A DNA stretch of 64,000 nt, taken from NCBI RefSeq assembly GCF_004298475.1, contig NZ_SCRP01000035.1, forward strand, positions 1-64,000, given 5' to 3'. This DNA comes from Paraburkholderia sp. GTDB lineage: Bacteria > Pseudomonadota > Gammaproteobacteria > Burkholderiales > Burkholderiaceae. Shown one piece after another: positions 1 to 10,934 of this stretch. The notes under the pieces were generated by a model, which did not search any database, had not been told where the DNA came from, and saw nothing but the letters and a program-made list of their open reading frames with translations. The stretch's first letter is position 1. Every line of letters begins with the position of its first letter. A program made the position numbers and the translations under genes.

Positions 1-120
1 CACAGCCAAAGAAGGAGAGAAAGAAGACCCAGATACCCACCGAATAACCCGTAAAGCTGGTCCAACGGGTGGGTCAGAATTCAATGCAATTCGTGGGTCA
101 GGATTCCGTGCAAATCAACA
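1..120. mobile_element. End of a probable IS21-family insertion sequence
   Basis: On the minus strand this end begins TGTTGATTTGCACGG at position 120 and contains two spaced copies of a GCA(C/T)(G/T)GAAT(C/T)CTGACCCAC-like repeat (about 69-112). Multiple short terminal repeats starting with TG are typical of IS21-family elements. A short open frame on the plus strand ends at a TAA at 45-47 and may be the tail of the element's last gene (istB-like ATPase), but too little is visible to identify it. Position 120/121 is the junction: from 121 onward the sequence reads as the interrupted nucleoid-associated gene. The family call rests on end structure only. Confidence 0.55.
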
Positions 121-596
121 GTCAGGAAGATATGTTCCAGATAATCGATGACGGTCTTGCCGTTCTCTGTCTTCTCACCCAGCGCATCCTGCATGTCGGC
201 TTTCACCACTGCAGCAAACGGGCGCTGAAGTTGCGTCACGGTGCCGGCGAGCACAATCATCTTGCTGGGCGCGTAGTCCCGGTTTAACTGCGCACGCGCC
301 AAGCGATCCGCCGCAGCCATCGAAAAATCGATAAACTGCTGATCGTCACCGTGCATCAAACCGGCCGCTTCCTGGAAGAAACTGCCAGCAGCAATTTCAC
401 GAAAGTCGGCTCGTACGCCCCTCGACTTGTGCCCAAGCGCCTGAGCGAGCCGACGGTTGAACATGTCCATGCCGGAGACTGGCAGGTTCACTAAATTGGG
501 GCGATGTGTCGGCTTCACGTACGACTGATCTGGGCCGCGCGGATGCACATCGTGAACAGCGAGGCGGTCGATCTTGAGCAAACTCAGGTCCAGCAT
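81..596 (-). pseudogene. NdpA/YejK-like nucleoid-associated protein, 3' end replaced by insertion sequence
   Basis: The native part (121-596) encodes about 158 residues resembling the N-terminal half of the 37-kDa nucleoid-associated protein family (NdpA/YejK), which bind the nucleoid. It begins MLDLSLLKIDRLAVHDVHPR and ends at DYLEHIFLT. The frame then enters the insertion-sequence end and picks up about 13 foreign residues (VDLHGILTHELH) before a stop. Family members are normally over 300 residues, so the product is truncated. I chose the start at 596 rather than 605 because the AGAGG ribosome-binding site then lies 9 nt upstream instead of abutting the ATG. Family assignment is by overall resemblance and is moderate. 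Confidence 0.5.
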
Positions 597-842
597 GCCG
601 GTCATCCTCTACGTATAATTATCCTACGTGTAATTTTTGCGTGGCCGAAGTTTGACACGGTGTGCGCAATAACGGAACCCAAAAAAACCGACATTTATAT
701 GCTGTATGACGCTTTATATCGACTACAACCCGGCAATAAACACGTGGAAAGCTGCGGTTCATGGAGCAATATGCGGATTAAATCGCGTATCGCCCAGGTC
801 CGGTATTTGTCGGCTCAACCGACAAAGCGTGAAGCGACATCA

Positions 843-989
<147 letters not shown>

Positions 990-1114
990 TCATTGCGTGG
1001 CGTGCTATCTGGACTTTGCGCGCTGCAAAATCTGCAACACCTGTGCAACTCAGCCGCAACTCAAAAACATGGATTTCGGTGAATTTTGCACGACCGTGCG
1101 GAAGGCTGAAAAGC

Positions 1115-1410
<296 letters not shown>

Positions 1411-1435
1411 GCGCTGTTTCTGCTTGCGACATGAA

Positions 1436-1465
1436 AAAACGCGCTTTATGGGCGCGTTTTCTTTT
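1436..1465 (+). terminator. Rho-independent terminator after ferredoxin gene
   Basis: Stem AAAACGCGC (1436-1444) pairs with GCGCGTTTT (1452-1460) around a 7-nt loop and is followed by a CTTTTTC tract. It lies 25 nt after the ferredoxin stop. The A/T-rich arms could let it serve the convergent hisC as well. Confidence 0.8.
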
Positions 1466-1484
1466 TCTGGGCCTGACGCCGGCG

Positions 1485-2552
1485 TTATTTCACGATGCCT
1501 TTTAGCGCGGCGACGAGCTTCTCGCATTCAGCGTCGGTGCCGATCGAGATGCGCAGATGCTGGTTCACGCGCGGCGCGTTGAAGTGGCGCACGAAGATTT
1601 CCTGCTCGCGCAGCTTCGCGCTGATGGCTGCCGCATCGTGCGACGGATGGCGCGCAAACACGAAGTTCGCCGCCGACGGCACAACGTCGAAACCCAGTTC
1701 CGTGAGCGCCGCGGTGAGTCTTGCCCGGCTTGCCATCACGCGTGCGCTTGTCGTGTGCAGCCACTCGGTGTCTTCATAGGCGGCGGCGGCTGCTGCTTGC
1801 GCCAGGCGGTCCAGCGGATACGAATTGAAGCTGTCCTTCACCCGGTTGAGCGCATCGATCAGATCGGGATGGCCGAACGCGAAACCAACGCGCATGCCGG
1901 CGAGCGATCTCGACTTCGACGTCGTGTGCACGACGAGCAGGTTCGGATAGCGGTCGATTAGCGCGATTGCCGATTCGGCGCCGAAATCGACGTAGGCCTC
2001 GTCGATCACCACTGCCGATTCCGTGTTCGCCGCGACGAGTTTTTCGATTTGCGCGAGCGGCAGTGCGTGGCCGGTCGGCGCATTCGGATTCGGAAAGATC
2101 ACGCCGCCGTTGGGTTGCGCGTAATCCTCGATACGGATCGCGAAGGCATCGTCGAGCGGCACCGTGCGGTACTGCACGTCGTAGAGCCGTGCGTAAGTCG
2201 GGTAGAAGCTGTAGGTGATGTCGGGAAAGAGGATCGGCAAGTCGTGCTTGAGCAGCGCCTGGAACGCGTGCGCGAGCACTTCATCGGAGCCGTTGCCGAC
2301 GAACACCTGATCGGCGCTCAGCCCGTGATGCGCGGCGACGACGGCGCGCAGCCGTCTGGAGACCGGATCGGGATAGCGGCGCAGTGATTCTGCGTGCTCG
2401 CCGAGTTCTGCGCGGATTGCCTCAAGCACGCGCGGCGACGGCGGATACGGATTCTCATTGGTGTTGAGCTTCACCGGTTTCGCGAGTGCGGGCTGTTCGC
2501 CCGGCACATAGGGCACGAGACGGTGGACGATGTCACTCCAGTAACGACTCAA
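1485..2552 (-). CDS. hisC: Histidinol-phosphate aminotransferase
   Basis: A 355-residue class I/II fold-type I aminotransferase. It converts imidazole-acetol phosphate and glutamate to histidinol phosphate in histidine biosynthesis. Visible family marks are the N-terminal [13 protein letters not shown] segment, the cofactor aspartate/tyrosine region [10 protein letters not shown], the PLP-lysine motif [15 protein letters not shown] (near residue 214), and the C-terminal RISIGT arginine that binds the carboxylate. Length is normal. It lies away from the main his operon beside pth, as is common for a hisC copy in Burkholderia, so a second copy elsewhere is likely. It could also act on aromatic amino acids. 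Confidence 0.92.
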   Translation of the reverse strand: MSRYWSDIVHRLVPYVPGEQPALAKPVKLNTNENPYPPSPRVLEAIRAELGEHAESLRRYPDPVSRRLRAVVAAHHGLSADQVFVGNGSDEVLAHAFQALLKHDLPILFPDITYSFYPTYARLYDVQYRTVPLDDAFAIRIEDYAQPNGGVIFPNPNAPTGHALPLAQIEKLVAANTESAVVIDEAYVDFGAESAIALIDRYPNLLVVHTTSKSRSLAGMRVGFAFGHPDLIDALNRVKDSFNSYPLDRLAQAAAAAAYEDTEWLHTTSARVMASRARLTAALTELGFDVVPSAANFVFARHPSHDAAAISAKLREQEIFVRHFNAPRVNQHLRISIGTDAECEKLVAALKGIVK

Positions 2553-2632
2553 GACACTCTCCTATCCCAAACAATGCTGTCGACCGGAGTTGGCGCTTCA
2601 GTGCCTGCTCCGGTCCCATGCAAAGCCATCAA

Positions 2633-3235
2633 CTAACCATTGCGATGCAGCAGCATGACTGCACGTTCCGTTTCGCCTTTCACGAAGGTTGGCATCACAA
2701 CGAGCGCGCGCTCGATCGACCGATCGATCACATCCTGCTCTTCCCTGCGCGGGGGTTTGAGCACGAAGTTCGCAACATCGGGCTTGGCGCCGGCGCGCGC
2801 GCTTTCCGGAATCAGGTCGCGCGGATGCCCGATGCCGATGCGAAGACGCCAGTACTGCTGGGTCGACAGATGCGCGGAAATGTCTTTCAGGCCGTTGTGC
2901 CCGCCGCTGCCGCCGCCGAGCTTGAGCTTGACGGCGCCGGGCGGCAGGTCGAGCTCGTCGTGCGCGACGAGGATCTCGTCGGGCAGGATCTTGAAGAAGT
3001 GCGCGAGCGCGACGACCGACTGTCCCGAGCGGTTCATGTAGGTTTGCGGCTCGAGCAGATGCACTTCCTCGCCGAAAAGCCGCGCGCGCGCGTAGTGGCC
3101 GTGAAAGCGCCGTTCGTCGCGCAGCGACGTGCCTGCTTCGCGCGCGAGCTGGTCCACGAACCAGAAACCGGCGTTGTGGCGCGTCGCGGTGTATTCGGCG
3201 CCTGGATTGCCGAGTCCGACGATCAACCTGATCAT
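2633..3235 (-). CDS. pth: Peptidyl-tRNA hydrolase
   Basis: A 200-residue enzyme that cleaves peptidyl-tRNA released from stalled ribosomes, recycling tRNA. The start at [12 protein letters not shown] gives the family N-terminus; the open frame extends 64 codons further upstream but that part is low-complexity and overlaps the rplY terminator. The catalytic histidine is in [10 protein letters not shown] (near residue 20), the supporting asparagine in YMNRSG, the aspartate in HDELDLPPG, and the [10 protein letters not shown] loop is intact. It lies downstream of rplY, the usual arrangement. Confidence 0.96.
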   Translation of the reverse strand: MIRLIVGLGNPGAEYTATRHNAGFWFVDQLAREAGTSLRDERRFHGHYARARLFGEEVHLLEPQTYMNRSGQSVVALAHFFKILPDEILVAHDELDLPPGAVKLKLGGGSGGHNGLKDISAHLSTQQYWRLRIGIGHPRDLIPESARAGAKPDVANFVLKPPRREEQDVIDRSIERALVVMPTFVKGETERAVMLLHRNG

Positions 3236-3293
3236 GTGCTGTGGCCCGATGCGGTCAAATGCGCGAAAGAATGAAAAAACGCGAGAAAAAGCG

Positions 3294-3329
3294 CGAAAAA
3301 AAACCCGCCGGGGCAAACCGCGGCGGGTT
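3294..3329 (-). terminator. Terminator between rplY and pth
   Basis: On the minus strand the 9-bp stem AACCCGCCG/CGGCGGGTT (3302-3310 and 3321-3329) is followed by a run of eight T residues. It lies just downstream of rplY, so pth is reached by read-through or its own promoter. Confidence 0.8.
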
Positions 3330-3383
3330 ACGTCGACCGTTTCATTGAAACGGATCGAGAGGATATCGGCTTGCGGCCGCAGC

Positions 3384-3989
3384 TTACTCGGCTGCTGCTT
3401 CTTCGCCTTCGGCTGCCGCCACGGCACCGGCCGGAACCGTCGCCGAGACGATCACCGGGTTTTCCGCTTCGACGTGCGCGACGAGCGTCACGCCTGCGGG
3501 CAGTGCGATGTCCTTCGCGTGCAGCGTCTGGCCAGCTTCGATCTTGGCGAGGTCGACTTCGACGAACTCGGGCAGCGAGGTCGGCAGGCAGAGCACTTCG
3601 ATTTCGTTCACGACGTGCGAGATGATCGCACCCGACAGCTTCACGGCAGGATTTTCTTCCTGGTTCATGAAGTGCAGCGGCACCTTCGTGTGCAGCTTCT
3701 TGTTCGGGTCGACGCGCTGGAAGTCCACGTGCAGCACGAGCTGACGGAACGGGTGGTATTGCACGTCGCGCAGCAGGACTTGCTGCGACTTGCCGGCCAC
3801 TTCGAGTTCGAGGATCGACGAGTGGAAGGCTTCCTTCTTCAGGGCGTGCCACAGCGCGTTGTGATCGAGTTCGATCATCTGCGGCTCGACGCCGACACCG
3901 TAAACGATGCCAGGGGTCTTGCCAGCATTGCGCAGGCGGCGGCTTGCACCCGTACCTTGCAGGTTGCGCTCGAAAGCGACGACTTTCAT
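3384..3989 (-). CDS. rplY: 50S ribosomal protein L25 (general stress protein Ctc type)
   Basis: A 201-residue long-form L25 that binds 5S rRNA in the large subunit. The N-terminal 5S-binding domain spans about residues 1-90 ([20 protein letters not shown], then the GKTPGIVYG motif). The C-terminal TL5/Ctc domain follows ([21 protein letters not shown], then a beta domain) and ends in an Ala/Glu-rich tail. Length fits the Ctc type rather than the short E. coli form. It follows prs on the same strand with a hairpin between them. Confidence 0.96.
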   Translation of the reverse strand: MKVVAFERNLQGTGASRRLRNAGKTPGIVYGVGVEPQMIELDHNALWHALKKEAFHSSILELEVAGKSQQVLLRDVQYHPFRQLVLHVDFQRVDPNKKLHTKVPLHFMNQEENPAVKLSGAIISHVVNEIEVLCLPTSLPEFVEVDLAKIEAGQTLHAKDIALPAGVTLVAHVEAENPVIVSATVPAGAVAAAEGEEAAAE

Positions 3990-4025
3990 GTTTTTCTCCT
4001 ATGCACTGCCCGCGACCAGGCAGTA

Positions 4026-4065
4026 AAACGGGGCCTTTCCGGCAAATTAGCTGCCTGAAGGCCCC
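4026..4065 (-). terminator. Hairpin/terminator between prs and rplY
   Basis: On the minus strand GGGGCCTT (4058-4065) pairs with AAGGCCCC (4030-4037), with an inner GGCA/TGCC pairing, followed by GTTTTAC. It fits an intrinsic terminator or attenuator upstream of rplY. A second GC-rich stem, AAGGCGCGGC/GCCGCGCCTT (4111-4120/4133-4142), lies right after the prs stop but has no T-run. Confidence 0.6.
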
Positions 4066-4155
4066 AAACAATACAGCGCAAACCTTCGTCCGTTTGCGCT
4101 GATTACGCCGAAGGCGCGGCTTTCTTGCGAACGCCGCGCCTTGACGCGAATCTCT

Positions 4156-5112
4156 TTAGCCTTCCGCGAACAGCGACATCACCGAGTCGCCGCGACGGAT
4201 ACGCGAGAAGGTTTCCGCAAGCAGACCGGCGCTCGAAAGCGCGCGGATCTTCGCGCACGAACGTGCTTCGGCGCCGAGCGGAATGGTGTCGGTCACAACG
4301 AGTTCGTCGAGCGCCGAGGCGGCGATACGCTCGCCTGCGCCACCCGAGAGAACCGGGTGCGTGGCGTAAGCGAACACCTTCTTCGCGCCGCGTTCCTTGA
4401 GCACTTGTGCGGCCTTGCAGAGCGTGCCGGCGGTGTCGACCATGTCGTCCATGATCACGCAGGTGCGGCCGTCGACTTCACCGATGATGTTCATCACTTC
4501 GGCGACGTTCGCCTTCGGGCGGCGCTTGTCGATGATCGCGAGGTCGCAGTTGAGCTGCTTGGCGAGCGCACGGGCGCGCACCACGCCGCCGACGTCCGGC
4601 GACACGACCAGCAGGTTCTCGTAGTTCTGCTTGCGCAGATCGCCGAGCAGCACGGGCGTCGCGTAGATGTTGTCGACCGGGATATCGAAGAAGCCCTGAA
4701 TCTGGTCGGCGTGCAGATCCATCGTGATGATCCGCTCGACGCCGGCGATTTCCAGCATGTTCGCCACGACCTTCGCCGAGATGGCGACGCGCGCCGAACG
4801 CGGGCGGCGGTCTTGACGGGCATAGCCGAAGTAGGGGATCGCGGCGGTGATCCGGCCTGCGGATGCGCGCTTGAGCGCATCGACCATGATCATCAATTCC
4901 ATCAGGTTGTCGTTCGTCGGCGCGCAGGTGGACTGCAGGACGAAGACGTCCTTGCCGCGTACGTTTTCCTGGATTTCGACCTGGATTTCACCGTCGGAGA
5001 AGCGGCTAACCATAGCCTTACCGAGGGGAATACCGAGGATCTTGACGACTTCCTGTGCAAGCGCGGGATTTGCGTTGCCAGTAAAAACCATCAGGCCGTC
5101 ATGGCTGCTCAT
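4156..5112 (-). CDS. prs: Ribose-phosphate pyrophosphokinase (PRPP synthetase)
   Basis: Makes phosphoribosyl pyrophosphate from ribose-5-phosphate and ATP for nucleotide, histidine and NAD synthesis. The product is 318 residues, the normal bacterial length. Visible motifs are the ATP-binding [12 protein letters not shown] and [16 protein letters not shown] segments, the divalent-cation site [11 protein letters not shown], and the PRPP-binding loop [15 protein letters not shown] took the second of two tandem ATGs (5112) because family members start MSSHDGLM; 5115 is the alternative. The tRNA-Gln gene lies immediately upstream on the same strand. Confidence 0.97.
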   Translation of the reverse strand: MSSHDGLMVFTGNANPALAQEVVKILGIPLGKAMVSRFSDGEIQVEIQENVRGKDVFVLQSTCAPTNDNLMELMIMVDALKRASAGRITAAIPYFGYARQDRRPRSARVAISAKVVANMLEIAGVERIITMDLHADQIQGFFDIPVDNIYATPVLLGDLRKQNYENLLVVSPDVGGVVRARALAKQLNCDLAIIDKRRPKANVAEVMNIIGEVDGRTCVIMDDMVDTAGTLCKAAQVLKERGAKKVFAYATHPVLSGGAGERIAASALDELVVTDTIPLGAEARSCAKIRALSSAGLLAETFSRIRRGDSVMSLFAEG

Positions 5113-5181
5113 CATGCACCTGCTGCGGACTTGGGGCGAGAAGAACTACGGGATATCTGCAGGCGTTGCTGCAGGAATATT

Positions 5182-5258
5182 TGGCAGGGGAGGAAGGACT
5201 CGAACCCTCGCATGCCGGAATCAAAATCCGGTGCCTTAACCAACTTGGCGACTCCCCT
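5182..5258 (-). tRNA. tRNA-Gln (anticodon TTG)
   Basis: A 77-nt tRNA on the minus strand with CCA encoded. The acceptor stem is AGGGGAG/CTCCCCT, the anticodon stem CCGGA/TCCGG encloses the loop TTTTGAT (anticodon TTG), and the T-arm is GAGGG-TTCGAGT-CCTTC. Discriminator base is G. It lies between ispE and prs, the usual Burkholderia position. Confidence 0.97.
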
Positions 5259-5312
5259 ACACTTAACTCTGCGCTTCGCTGAGTGGGCAGGGCCGTTCAG
5301 CGAGGCATAAAT

Positions 5313-6215
5313 CTATGCCGCGAAAGCGAAGAGAGGATGGGTATCAAGACTCGATGTCACCGCGCTCCTCCACGCCGGTTGGACTTCATGCAGTTCGGTT
5401 TGCACCGCTTCTGCTTCGGCCCGGCTGGAAAACGCTGCAAAAACGCTCGCGCCCGATCCGGTCATCCGCGCTGGCGTGATGCTGGTTTTGATACCGCTAA
5501 ACCACTTCAACACCTGCGCTACTTCCGCGTATTTTCCTGCGACAACCGCTTGCATATCGTTCTGGCCGAAACTGTCTGGCCATCCGTTTTGCGTTGCTTG
5601 CTGTGCAAGAAAGACTGCTATTGTGCAAGGCTTCGTATCTCGTGTCAACGATTTTTCCGAAAAAATCGCGGCAGTCGGAACATGTACCTGCGGCGTCACA
5701 ACCAGAAAATGACGCGCGGGCAATTGTACAGTTTCCAGTGCTTCGCCAACACCCTCTGCAAACGCGTTCTTCCCGAACACGAAGAATGGCACGTCCGCGC
5801 CCAGTTTTAGTGCGAGCGTCTGGAGTTCGCCCCGCGTCAGATGAAGTTTCCAGAGGCGGTTCAGCGCGAGCAGCGTCGTTGCCGCGTCCGAACTGCCGCC
5901 GCCGAGTCCCGCGCCCATCGGCAGGCGCTTTTCGATGTCGATCTCGACGCCGTCCCGCGTGCCCGTATGCTCCTTGAGCAGCGTCGCCGCGCGCACGGTG
6001 AGGTCCTGCTCGGCGGGAACGCCGTCCACTTCGGTCGTGCGCGTGATGCGGCCGTCCTGGCGGCGCTTGAAGTGCAGCGTGTCGCCCCAGTCGAGCAGTT
6101 GGAATACGGTCTGCAGGTTGTGATAGCCGTCCGCGCGGCGGCCGGTGATGTGCAGGAACAGATTGAGTTTCGCGGGCGCGAGGCAATCGCGCAGCGAGTC
6201 TTGAGTTTCGGTCAT
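5313..6215 (-). CDS. ispE: 4-diphosphocytidyl-2-C-methyl-D-erythritol kinase
   Basis: A GHMP-family kinase of the non-mevalonate isoprenoid pathway; it phosphorylates CDP-methylerythritol. The 300-residue protein has the substrate segment [20 protein letters not shown] (about 13-32), the ATP loop [15 protein letters not shown] (about 98-112) and the C-terminal [12 protein letters not shown] glycine motif. Length is slightly above the E. coli enzyme. It is followed by tRNA-Gln and prs and preceded by lolB, the standard beta-proteobacterial order. Confidence 0.96.
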   Translation of the reverse strand: MTETQDSLRDCLAPAKLNLFLHITGRRADGYHNLQTVFQLLDWGDTLHFKRRQDGRITRTTEVDGVPAEQDLTVRAATLLKEHTGTRDGVEIDIEKRLPMGAGLGGGSSDAATTLLALNRLWKLHLTRGELQTLALKLGADVPFFVFGKNAFAEGVGEALETVQLPARHFLVVTPQVHVPTAAIFSEKSLTRDTKPCTIAVFLAQQATQNGWPDSFGQNDMQAVVAGKYAEVAQVLKWFSGIKTSITPARMTGSGASVFAAFSSRAEAEAVQTELHEVQPAWRSAVTSSLDTHPLFAFAA

Positions 6216-6244
6216 GATGCGTGTGACGGACGGGGCCGCCCGGT

Positions 6245-6949
6245 TTATTGGTCGAGCACCAGCTTGATCGCGAGCGGCGGGTTGTCGCGTGTGAGGTTAA
6301 GGCGCTTCACGCCGGTGGCAGGCGCATCGGCATAGGCCATGTAGTCGATGGTCCAGCCGTCCTGCTCGATTTGTGCAAGGCGCGACGGATCCTGCGGATC
6401 GGCTTTCGTGTACGCGTGGGAAGTCGGCGCGACCGAGGGCTGCAGCCAGTAGCGCAGGCCCTCGACCGGCAGCGCGAAACCGAGCGCCTGCCGCATCAGG
6501 GTCGACACGTTGTCGGCGGTGAGCGGCTGCCGGTTCGGCAATTCGAGCGTCGCCTGCGCCGGCGACGACGTGACGATCGCCATCGTCTGTCCAAGCGGAT
6601 TGCGCAGTTGCAGCGTCACCGTCGAGTCGGCTTCGCGCATGTCGAAGTTGCCGTAGGCATTGTTCGGGCGGCCGTACTGGTCGACGTACTGCACGGCGAA
6701 GCGGCCATGCCATGCGCGGTTCGTCTGCGTCGTGAGCGACGTCGTGGCGTTCGACGTGGACGGCTGGTGCGGCGGCTGCGTGGCGCAACCTGCGAGCGCG
6801 AGCAGCGCCGACGCCGCTACGCTGAGCGCCGGGCGCCGCACGAGGCGGTTGTAGAACGAATGAAATACGGCGGGGCCGGAAGTCGGCCGGGTATCGGGTT
6901 TCAACGCGGGTTTCAACGCGAGTTTCAACGCAGGTTTCAGCACAGGCAT
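6245..6949 (-). CDS. lolB: Outer-membrane lipoprotein localisation factor LolB
   Basis: A 234-residue lipoprotein that receives lipoproteins from LolA and inserts them in the outer membrane. The lipobox LLALAGC (Cys near residue 54) follows a hydrophobic stretch [19 protein letters not shown]. After it come the LolB-typical [15 protein letters not shown] and [22 protein letters not shown] segments. The predicted N-terminus is unusually long because of an in-frame 12-bp repeat encoding [15 protein letters not shown]. No closer start codon lies between the repeat and the signal peptide except possible GTG/TTG codons, so the true start is uncertain. It sits 19 nt after the TPR gene. Confidence 0.88.
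   Translation of the reverse strand: MPVLKPALKLALKPALKPDTRPTSGPAVFHSFYNRLVRRPALSVAASALLALAGCATQPPHQPSTSNATTSLTTQTNRAWHGRFAVQYVDQYGRPNNAYGNFDMREADSTVTLQLRNPLGQTMAIVTSSPAQATLELPNRQPLTADNVSTLMRQALGFALPVEGLRYWLQPSVAPTSHAYTKADPQDPSRLAQIEQDGWTIDYMAYADAPATGVKRLNLTRDNPPLAIKLVLDQ
6896..6943. repeat. 12-bp tandem repeat, 4 copies, at lolB 5' end
   Basis: Unit (g/a)(g/a)GTTTCAACGC, copies at 6896, 6908, 6920 and 6932, the last one degenerate. Because the period is a multiple of 3, it adds or removes LKPA-type residues upstream of the LolB signal peptide without shifting the frame. Confidence 0.85.
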
Positions 6950-6968
6950 CAGCGGGGCAGGCGGTATA

Positions 6969-8810
6969 TCAGAGATCGTTCACCCGGAAGCGCTTGAGCG
7001 TCTTCAGGAGCGTGTCGTTATCGGGTTCGAGCTTGTGCGCCTCGCGCCATGCGGCACGCGCGCCGTCCTGGTCGCCGTTTTTCCACAGCACTTCGCCGAG
7101 GTGCGCACCGATCTCGGCGTTCGGCTGCATGCTGTACGCCTTGCGCAGCAGCTTGATGGCGTCGGCGTTGTCGCCGAGGCGGTATTTCACCCAGCCCACG
7201 CTGTCCATGATGAACGCGTCGTCGGGCGCGAGCGCCGAAGCCTTCTCGACCAGCCTGTCGGCTTCCTGCAGGCGCAGATTGCGATCCGCGAGCGAATAGC
7301 CGAGCGCGTTGTACGCCTGCGGGTTGTCGGGCTGCGCCTTCATGAGCTTGCGCAACTGCGCTTCCATCACGTCGTAATGGCCGGTTTTTTCGGCCGTCAT
7401 GGCGTAGTCGTAGACGAGATCGGCGTCGTCCGGGAAGTCGCTCACGGCCTTCGCGAGCCGCTCTTCCGCTTCCGGATAGCGCTTCGCGTCGAACAGGATC
7501 GTAGCGTCCGTGCGTGCGATCAGCGCCTGGTCGTGCGGATCGTCGGAGTGAATGCTCGCGAGCTGGCGCCGCGCGTCGTCGGTCTTGCCTTCCTTGTCGA
7601 GCAGCTGCGCGCGCGCGATCTGCCCCGGAACATACTGCTGGCTCGTCGTGCTGATCTTGTCGAGCCATTTCTGCGCCGCGGCGTCGTCCTTCTGTTCGAC
7701 GGCAAGTTGCGCGAGGTAGATGTAACCCTGGCCCGCGTCCGCATCCGGCGTCTTTTCCGCAAGCTGCACGTATTGCGTCAGATACTTTTGCGCGGACTCG
7801 AACTTCTTCTGCTGCACGTTGATCAGCGCGAGCGCCATCAGCGGCATCAGGTCTTTCGGACCGTTCTTGCGCAAGATTTCGAACTGCTTTTGCGCGTCGT
7901 CGAGGCGGTCGGCGGCCAGGTAGGTCTGTGCGAGTGCGAGCCGCCCTTCACGCGACTTCGGGTTCTGCTGCACGAATTTCTCGATGGCCGCGATGCCCTC
8001 GCTGCGCTCTTCAGGTCCCATCTGCGAGAGCATCAAGGCCGCGGGCAGGTAGCCGGGCTTGAGCGTGAGCGCCTGCTCGAACGACTTGCGCGCGCCGGGC
8101 AGATCGTCGGCGAGCAATTGCTGACGGCCGATCGCAAGTTGCGCCTCGGGACGGTTCATGTCGTCCTTCAGCAGATCCTTCAGCACCGCCAGACCACCGA
8201 TGCGGTTCGGTCCACGCGAAAGCAGGAGCTGCAGCGAGACGAGCGCCGGTCCGCGATTCTCCGCGGGCACATGCGCGAGTTCGCGCGCGAGCAGCGGCGC
8301 GGCGTCTTCGGGGCGGCCGGACAGCACGAGCAGCGATGCGTCGAGTTGTGCGGCGCGCTCCGAATCGGGTGCGTACTGCTGCCAGAGCTGGACGGCGTTC
8401 AGCGCGTCGGACGGGCTTTGCGCGGCAAGCGCGATTTCCGTCGCGCGCTGCGCCATGCGCGGATCGTGCGTGTCGCGCGCGAGTGCGAGGTACGTTTGAT
8501 AAGCGGGTGCCGGCTGGTCGCGCTGGAGCGCGATTTCCGCGGCGAGAACCTGGAACAGTATCTGGCTCGACAGCGGCGTGCCGGGCAGATCTTTTATCTC
8601 ATCGGGCGTTTCCGGTCCGAATGCGTCCGGGATCGAAACGGACGTATCGTCCGTGTTCGGGGCCGGATCCTGTGCGTACGCGCTCGATGTGGTCAACGCC
8701 CAGGCCGCGACAACCGCCGCGCCGATCAGGCGGACGCCCATGGTGGAAGGCAGGCGTGGCGCGTAAGGGGCCGGGCGCTTCGCAAACAGTTTTACGAAAG
8801 ACGGTTCCAT
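6969..8810 (-). CDS. Tetratricopeptide-repeat protein, exported
   Basis: A 613-residue TPR protein. The start at 8810 ([12 protein letters not shown]) gives a twin-lysine/arginine N-region and a hydrophobic signal segment [19 protein letters not shown] (cleavage after AYA). Repeated helical TPR units follow from about residue 60 to the C-terminus, the last ones being [16 protein letters not shown] and [17 protein letters not shown]. Genes of this type are conserved between lolB and mutM in Burkholderiaceae. The role is probably periplasmic or outer-membrane protein assembly, but no partner is readable. It is divergent from mutM across 111 bp that must hold both promoters. Confidence 0.85.
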   Translation of the reverse strand: MEPSFVKLFAKRPAPYAPRLPSTMGVRLIGAAVVAAWALTTSSAYAQDPAPNTDDTSVSIPDAFGPETPDEIKDLPGTPLSSQILFQVLAAEIALQRDQPAPAYQTYLALARDTHDPRMAQRATEIALAAQSPSDALNAVQLWQQYAPDSERAAQLDASLLVLSGRPEDAAPLLARELAHVPAENRGPALVSLQLLLSRGPNRIGGLAVLKDLLKDDMNRPEAQLAIGRQQLLADDLPGARKSFEQALTLKPGYLPAALMLSQMGPEERSEGIAAIEKFVQQNPKSREGRLALAQTYLAADRLDDAQKQFEILRKNGPKDLMPLMALALINVQQKKFESAQKYLTQYVQLAEKTPDADAGQGYIYLAQLAVEQKDDAAAQKWLDKISTTSQQYVPGQIARAQLLDKEGKTDDARRQLASIHSDDPHDQALIARTDATILFDAKRYPEAEERLAKAVSDFPDDADLVYDYAMTAEKTGHYDVMEAQLRKLMKAQPDNPQAYNALGYSLADRNLRLQEADRLVEKASALAPDDAFIMDSVGWVKYRLGDNADAIKLLRKAYSMQPNAEIGAHLGEVLWKNGDQDGARAAWREAHKLEPDNDTLLKTLKRFRVNDL

Positions 8811-8921
8811 GGATTTCGGTCGAATGTTTCGGTCGATTGTAACGCGCTGGCTACAATACGCGCACAACGACGACGCAAGTTGCAGACCAACTCCGAACAT
8901 CACCAGGTCAAGACGTTAGAC

Positions 8922-9752
8922 ATGCCCGAATTGCCGGAAGTTGAGGTTACCCGCCGCGGAATCGAGCCCTGGGTCGCGGGCCGTCGCATCGAGCGCGTGG
9001 ACGTGCGCAATCCCGCGCTGCGCTGGCCGGTGCCGCCTGCGCTCGCACGCACGCTACGCGGCCGCACGATCCGTTCCGTGGGCCGCCGGGGAAAATATCT
9101 GCTGTTCGAAGTGGAGGAGGGCTGGTTCATCGTCCACCTCGGCATGACCGGGACGTTGCGCGTGCTCCGGAATGGGGCGAAGCTGCACGCAGCGGAAAAG
9201 CACGATCACGTCGACTGGCTCTTCGACGGCTTTACGCTGCGCTTTCGCGATCCGCGCCGTTTCGGCGCGGTGCTCTGGCATCCGCGCGAGGCGGGCGACG
9301 TGCTCGGCCATCCGTTGCTGGCGAATCTCGGCATCGAGCCGTTCACGCCGGCGTTCGACGGCGCGCTGCTCTATCGGAAAACGCGCGGCCGCAAGGTTTC
9401 CGTCAAGCAGGCGCTGCTCGCGGGCGACATCGTGGTGGGCGTCGGCAATATCTACGCGTCGGAGAGCCTGTTTCGCGCGGGCATTCGTCCGACCACACCC
9501 GCGGGCCGCGTATCGCTCGCACGTTACGAACTGCTTGCGGATGCCGTGCGTGCCGTGCTCGCTTCGGCGATAGAAAAAGGCGGCAGCACATTGCGCGACT
9601 TCGTCGGCAGCAACGGCGAAAGCGGCTATTTCCAGCTCGAATATTTCGTCTACGACCGCGCGGGCCAGCCGTGCCGCGTGTGCGGCACGCCGATCCGGCA
9701 GATCGTCCAGGGCCAGCGGTCCACTTATTTCTGTCCGCGCTGCCAGCGCTGA
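8922..9752 (+). CDS. mutM: Formamidopyrimidine-DNA glycosylase
   Basis: Removes 8-oxoguanine and formamidopyrimidines from DNA, with AP-lyase activity. The 276-residue protein starts [16 protein letters not shown], with the catalytic Pro and Glu after Met removal. It has the helix-two-turn-helix [27 protein letters not shown] and ends with a C4 zinc finger, C-R-V-C-x16-C-P-R-C. The open frame runs much further upstream, but only from this ATG does it resemble the family. It is 15 bp from mutY, giving a compact oxidised-guanine repair operon. Confidence 0.97.
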   Translation: MPELPEVEVTRRGIEPWVAGRRIERVDVRNPALRWPVPPALARTLRGRTIRSVGRRGKYLLFEVEEGWFIVHLGMTGTLRVLRNGAKLHAAEKHDHVDWLFDGFTLRFRDPRRFGAVLWHPREAGDVLGHPLLANLGIEPFTPAFDGALLYRKTRGRKVSVKQALLAGDIVVGVGNIYASESLFRAGIRPTTPAGRVSLARYELLADAVRAVLASAIEKGGSTLRDFVGSNGESGYFQLEYFVYDRAGQPCRVCGTPIRQIVQGQRSTYFCPRCQR

Positions 9753-9767
9753 TTCACCGGCTATTTC

Positions 9768-10907
9768 ATGTACGTTTCTTCGCCATCTTCCGGCGCGCAT
9801 TCTGCCGAACAACTCGCCGGCTATCCCGCGGAACTGCGCGCGAGCTTCGCGCCGCGCCTCATCGCGTGGCAGCGCGAGCACGGCCGCCACGACCTGCCGT
9901 GGCAGAACACGCGCGATGCGTATCGCATCTGGCTTTCGGAAATCATGTTGCAGCAGACCCAGGTCGGCACCGTGATTCCGTACTACGCACGATTTCTCGA
10001 ACGCTTTCCCACGGTCGAGGCGCTAGCGCGCGCGCCGCTCGACGACGTGATGGCGAGGTGGGCCGGACTCGGCTACTACACGCGGGCGCGCAACCTGCAT
10101 CGGTGCGCGCAGGTGGTCGCAGGCGAGCATGGCGGGCAATTTCCGTCCACGGTCGAGGGACTGGCCGAGCTTCCCGGCATCGGACGTTCGACGGCGGCGG
10201 CCATCGCATCGTTCGCATTCGGTGCGCGTGCAACGATCCTCGACGGCAACGTGAAGCGCGTGCTTGCGCGCGTGTTCGGCGTGGAGGGTTTTCCGGGGGA
10301 AAAGCGCGTGGAAAACGCGATGTGGACGCTTGCCGATTCGCTCGTGCCGAACGACGGCGCGAGCAGTGCAGACGTGAGCGCCTATACGCAGGGACTGATG
10401 GATCTCGGCGCGACGCTGTGCGTGCGCGGCAAGCCCGATTGTGCGCGCTGCCCGTTCGCGGCGGATTGCGTCGCGAATACGACCGGGCGCCAGCGCGAAC
10501 TGCCTGCGGCGCGCCCGAAGAAGACGGTGCCCACGCGCCGCACGTGGATGCTCGTGCTGCTCGACGGCGATACGGTGATGCTGCAAAAGCGTCCGCCGAG
10601 CGGCATCTGGGGCGGCCTCTGGAGCCTGCCCGAAGCGGACGGCGAAGCGGCGGTTGCCGCGCGTGCACAGTCGCTCGGCGCGGCGGGCGCAGTGTCGCCG
10701 CTCGCGCCGTTCTCGCATACGTTCACGCACTTCAAGCTTGAAATCGAGCCGCGTGTGATCGAGCTGTCTCGCGACGGCGGCGCAGCGTCCGCGCTTGAAC
10801 TTTCCGATGAAGAAACCGCGTGGGTCGCGCTGGGCGAGATCGACGCATTCGGCGTGCCCGCGCCGGTGCGCAAGCTGCTCGACGGGCTACGCGGTTCGCT
10901 GATCTGA
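9768..10907 (+). CDS. mutY: Adenine DNA glycosylase
   Basis: Removes adenine mispaired with 8-oxoguanine, the step complementary to MutM. The 379-residue protein has the catalytic Glu in LSEIMLQQTQV (near residue 58), a helix-hairpin-helix LPGIGRSTAAAIASFAFG, the catalytic Asp in LDGNVKRV, and a [4Fe-4S] motif C-x6-C-x2-C-x5-C (CVRGKPDCARCPFAADC). A C-terminal Nudix-like domain recognises 8-oxoG (VMLQKRPPSGIWGGLWSLPE; FTHFKLEI). Length is normal. Confidence 0.97.
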   Translation: MYVSSPSSGAHSAEQLAGYPAELRASFAPRLIAWQREHGRHDLPWQNTRDAYRIWLSEIMLQQTQVGTVIPYYARFLERFPTVEALARAPLDDVMARWAGLGYYTRARNLHRCAQVVAGEHGGQFPSTVEGLAELPGIGRSTAAAIASFAFGARATILDGNVKRVLARVFGVEGFPGEKRVENAMWTLADSLVPNDGASSADVSAYTQGLMDLGATLCVRGKPDCARCPFAADCVANTTGRQRELPAARPKKTVPTRRTWMLVLLDGDTVMLQKRPPSGIWGGLWSLPEADGEAAVAARAQSLGAAGAVSPLAPFSHTFTHFKLEIEPRVIELSRDGGAASALELSDEETAWVALGEIDAFGVPAPVRKLLDGLRGSLI

Positions 10908-10934
10908 CGTGCGCGGATCGAACGAATGACAGAA

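Noticed and set aside
4141-5310. 389-codon plus-strand frame opposite prs
   Set aside because: Covers prs and the tRNA on the other strand; no protein-like motifs.
7035-8921. Long plus-strand open frame continuous with mutM
   Set aside because: It is the complement of the TPR gene and Arg/Val-rich; MutM homology starts only at 8922.
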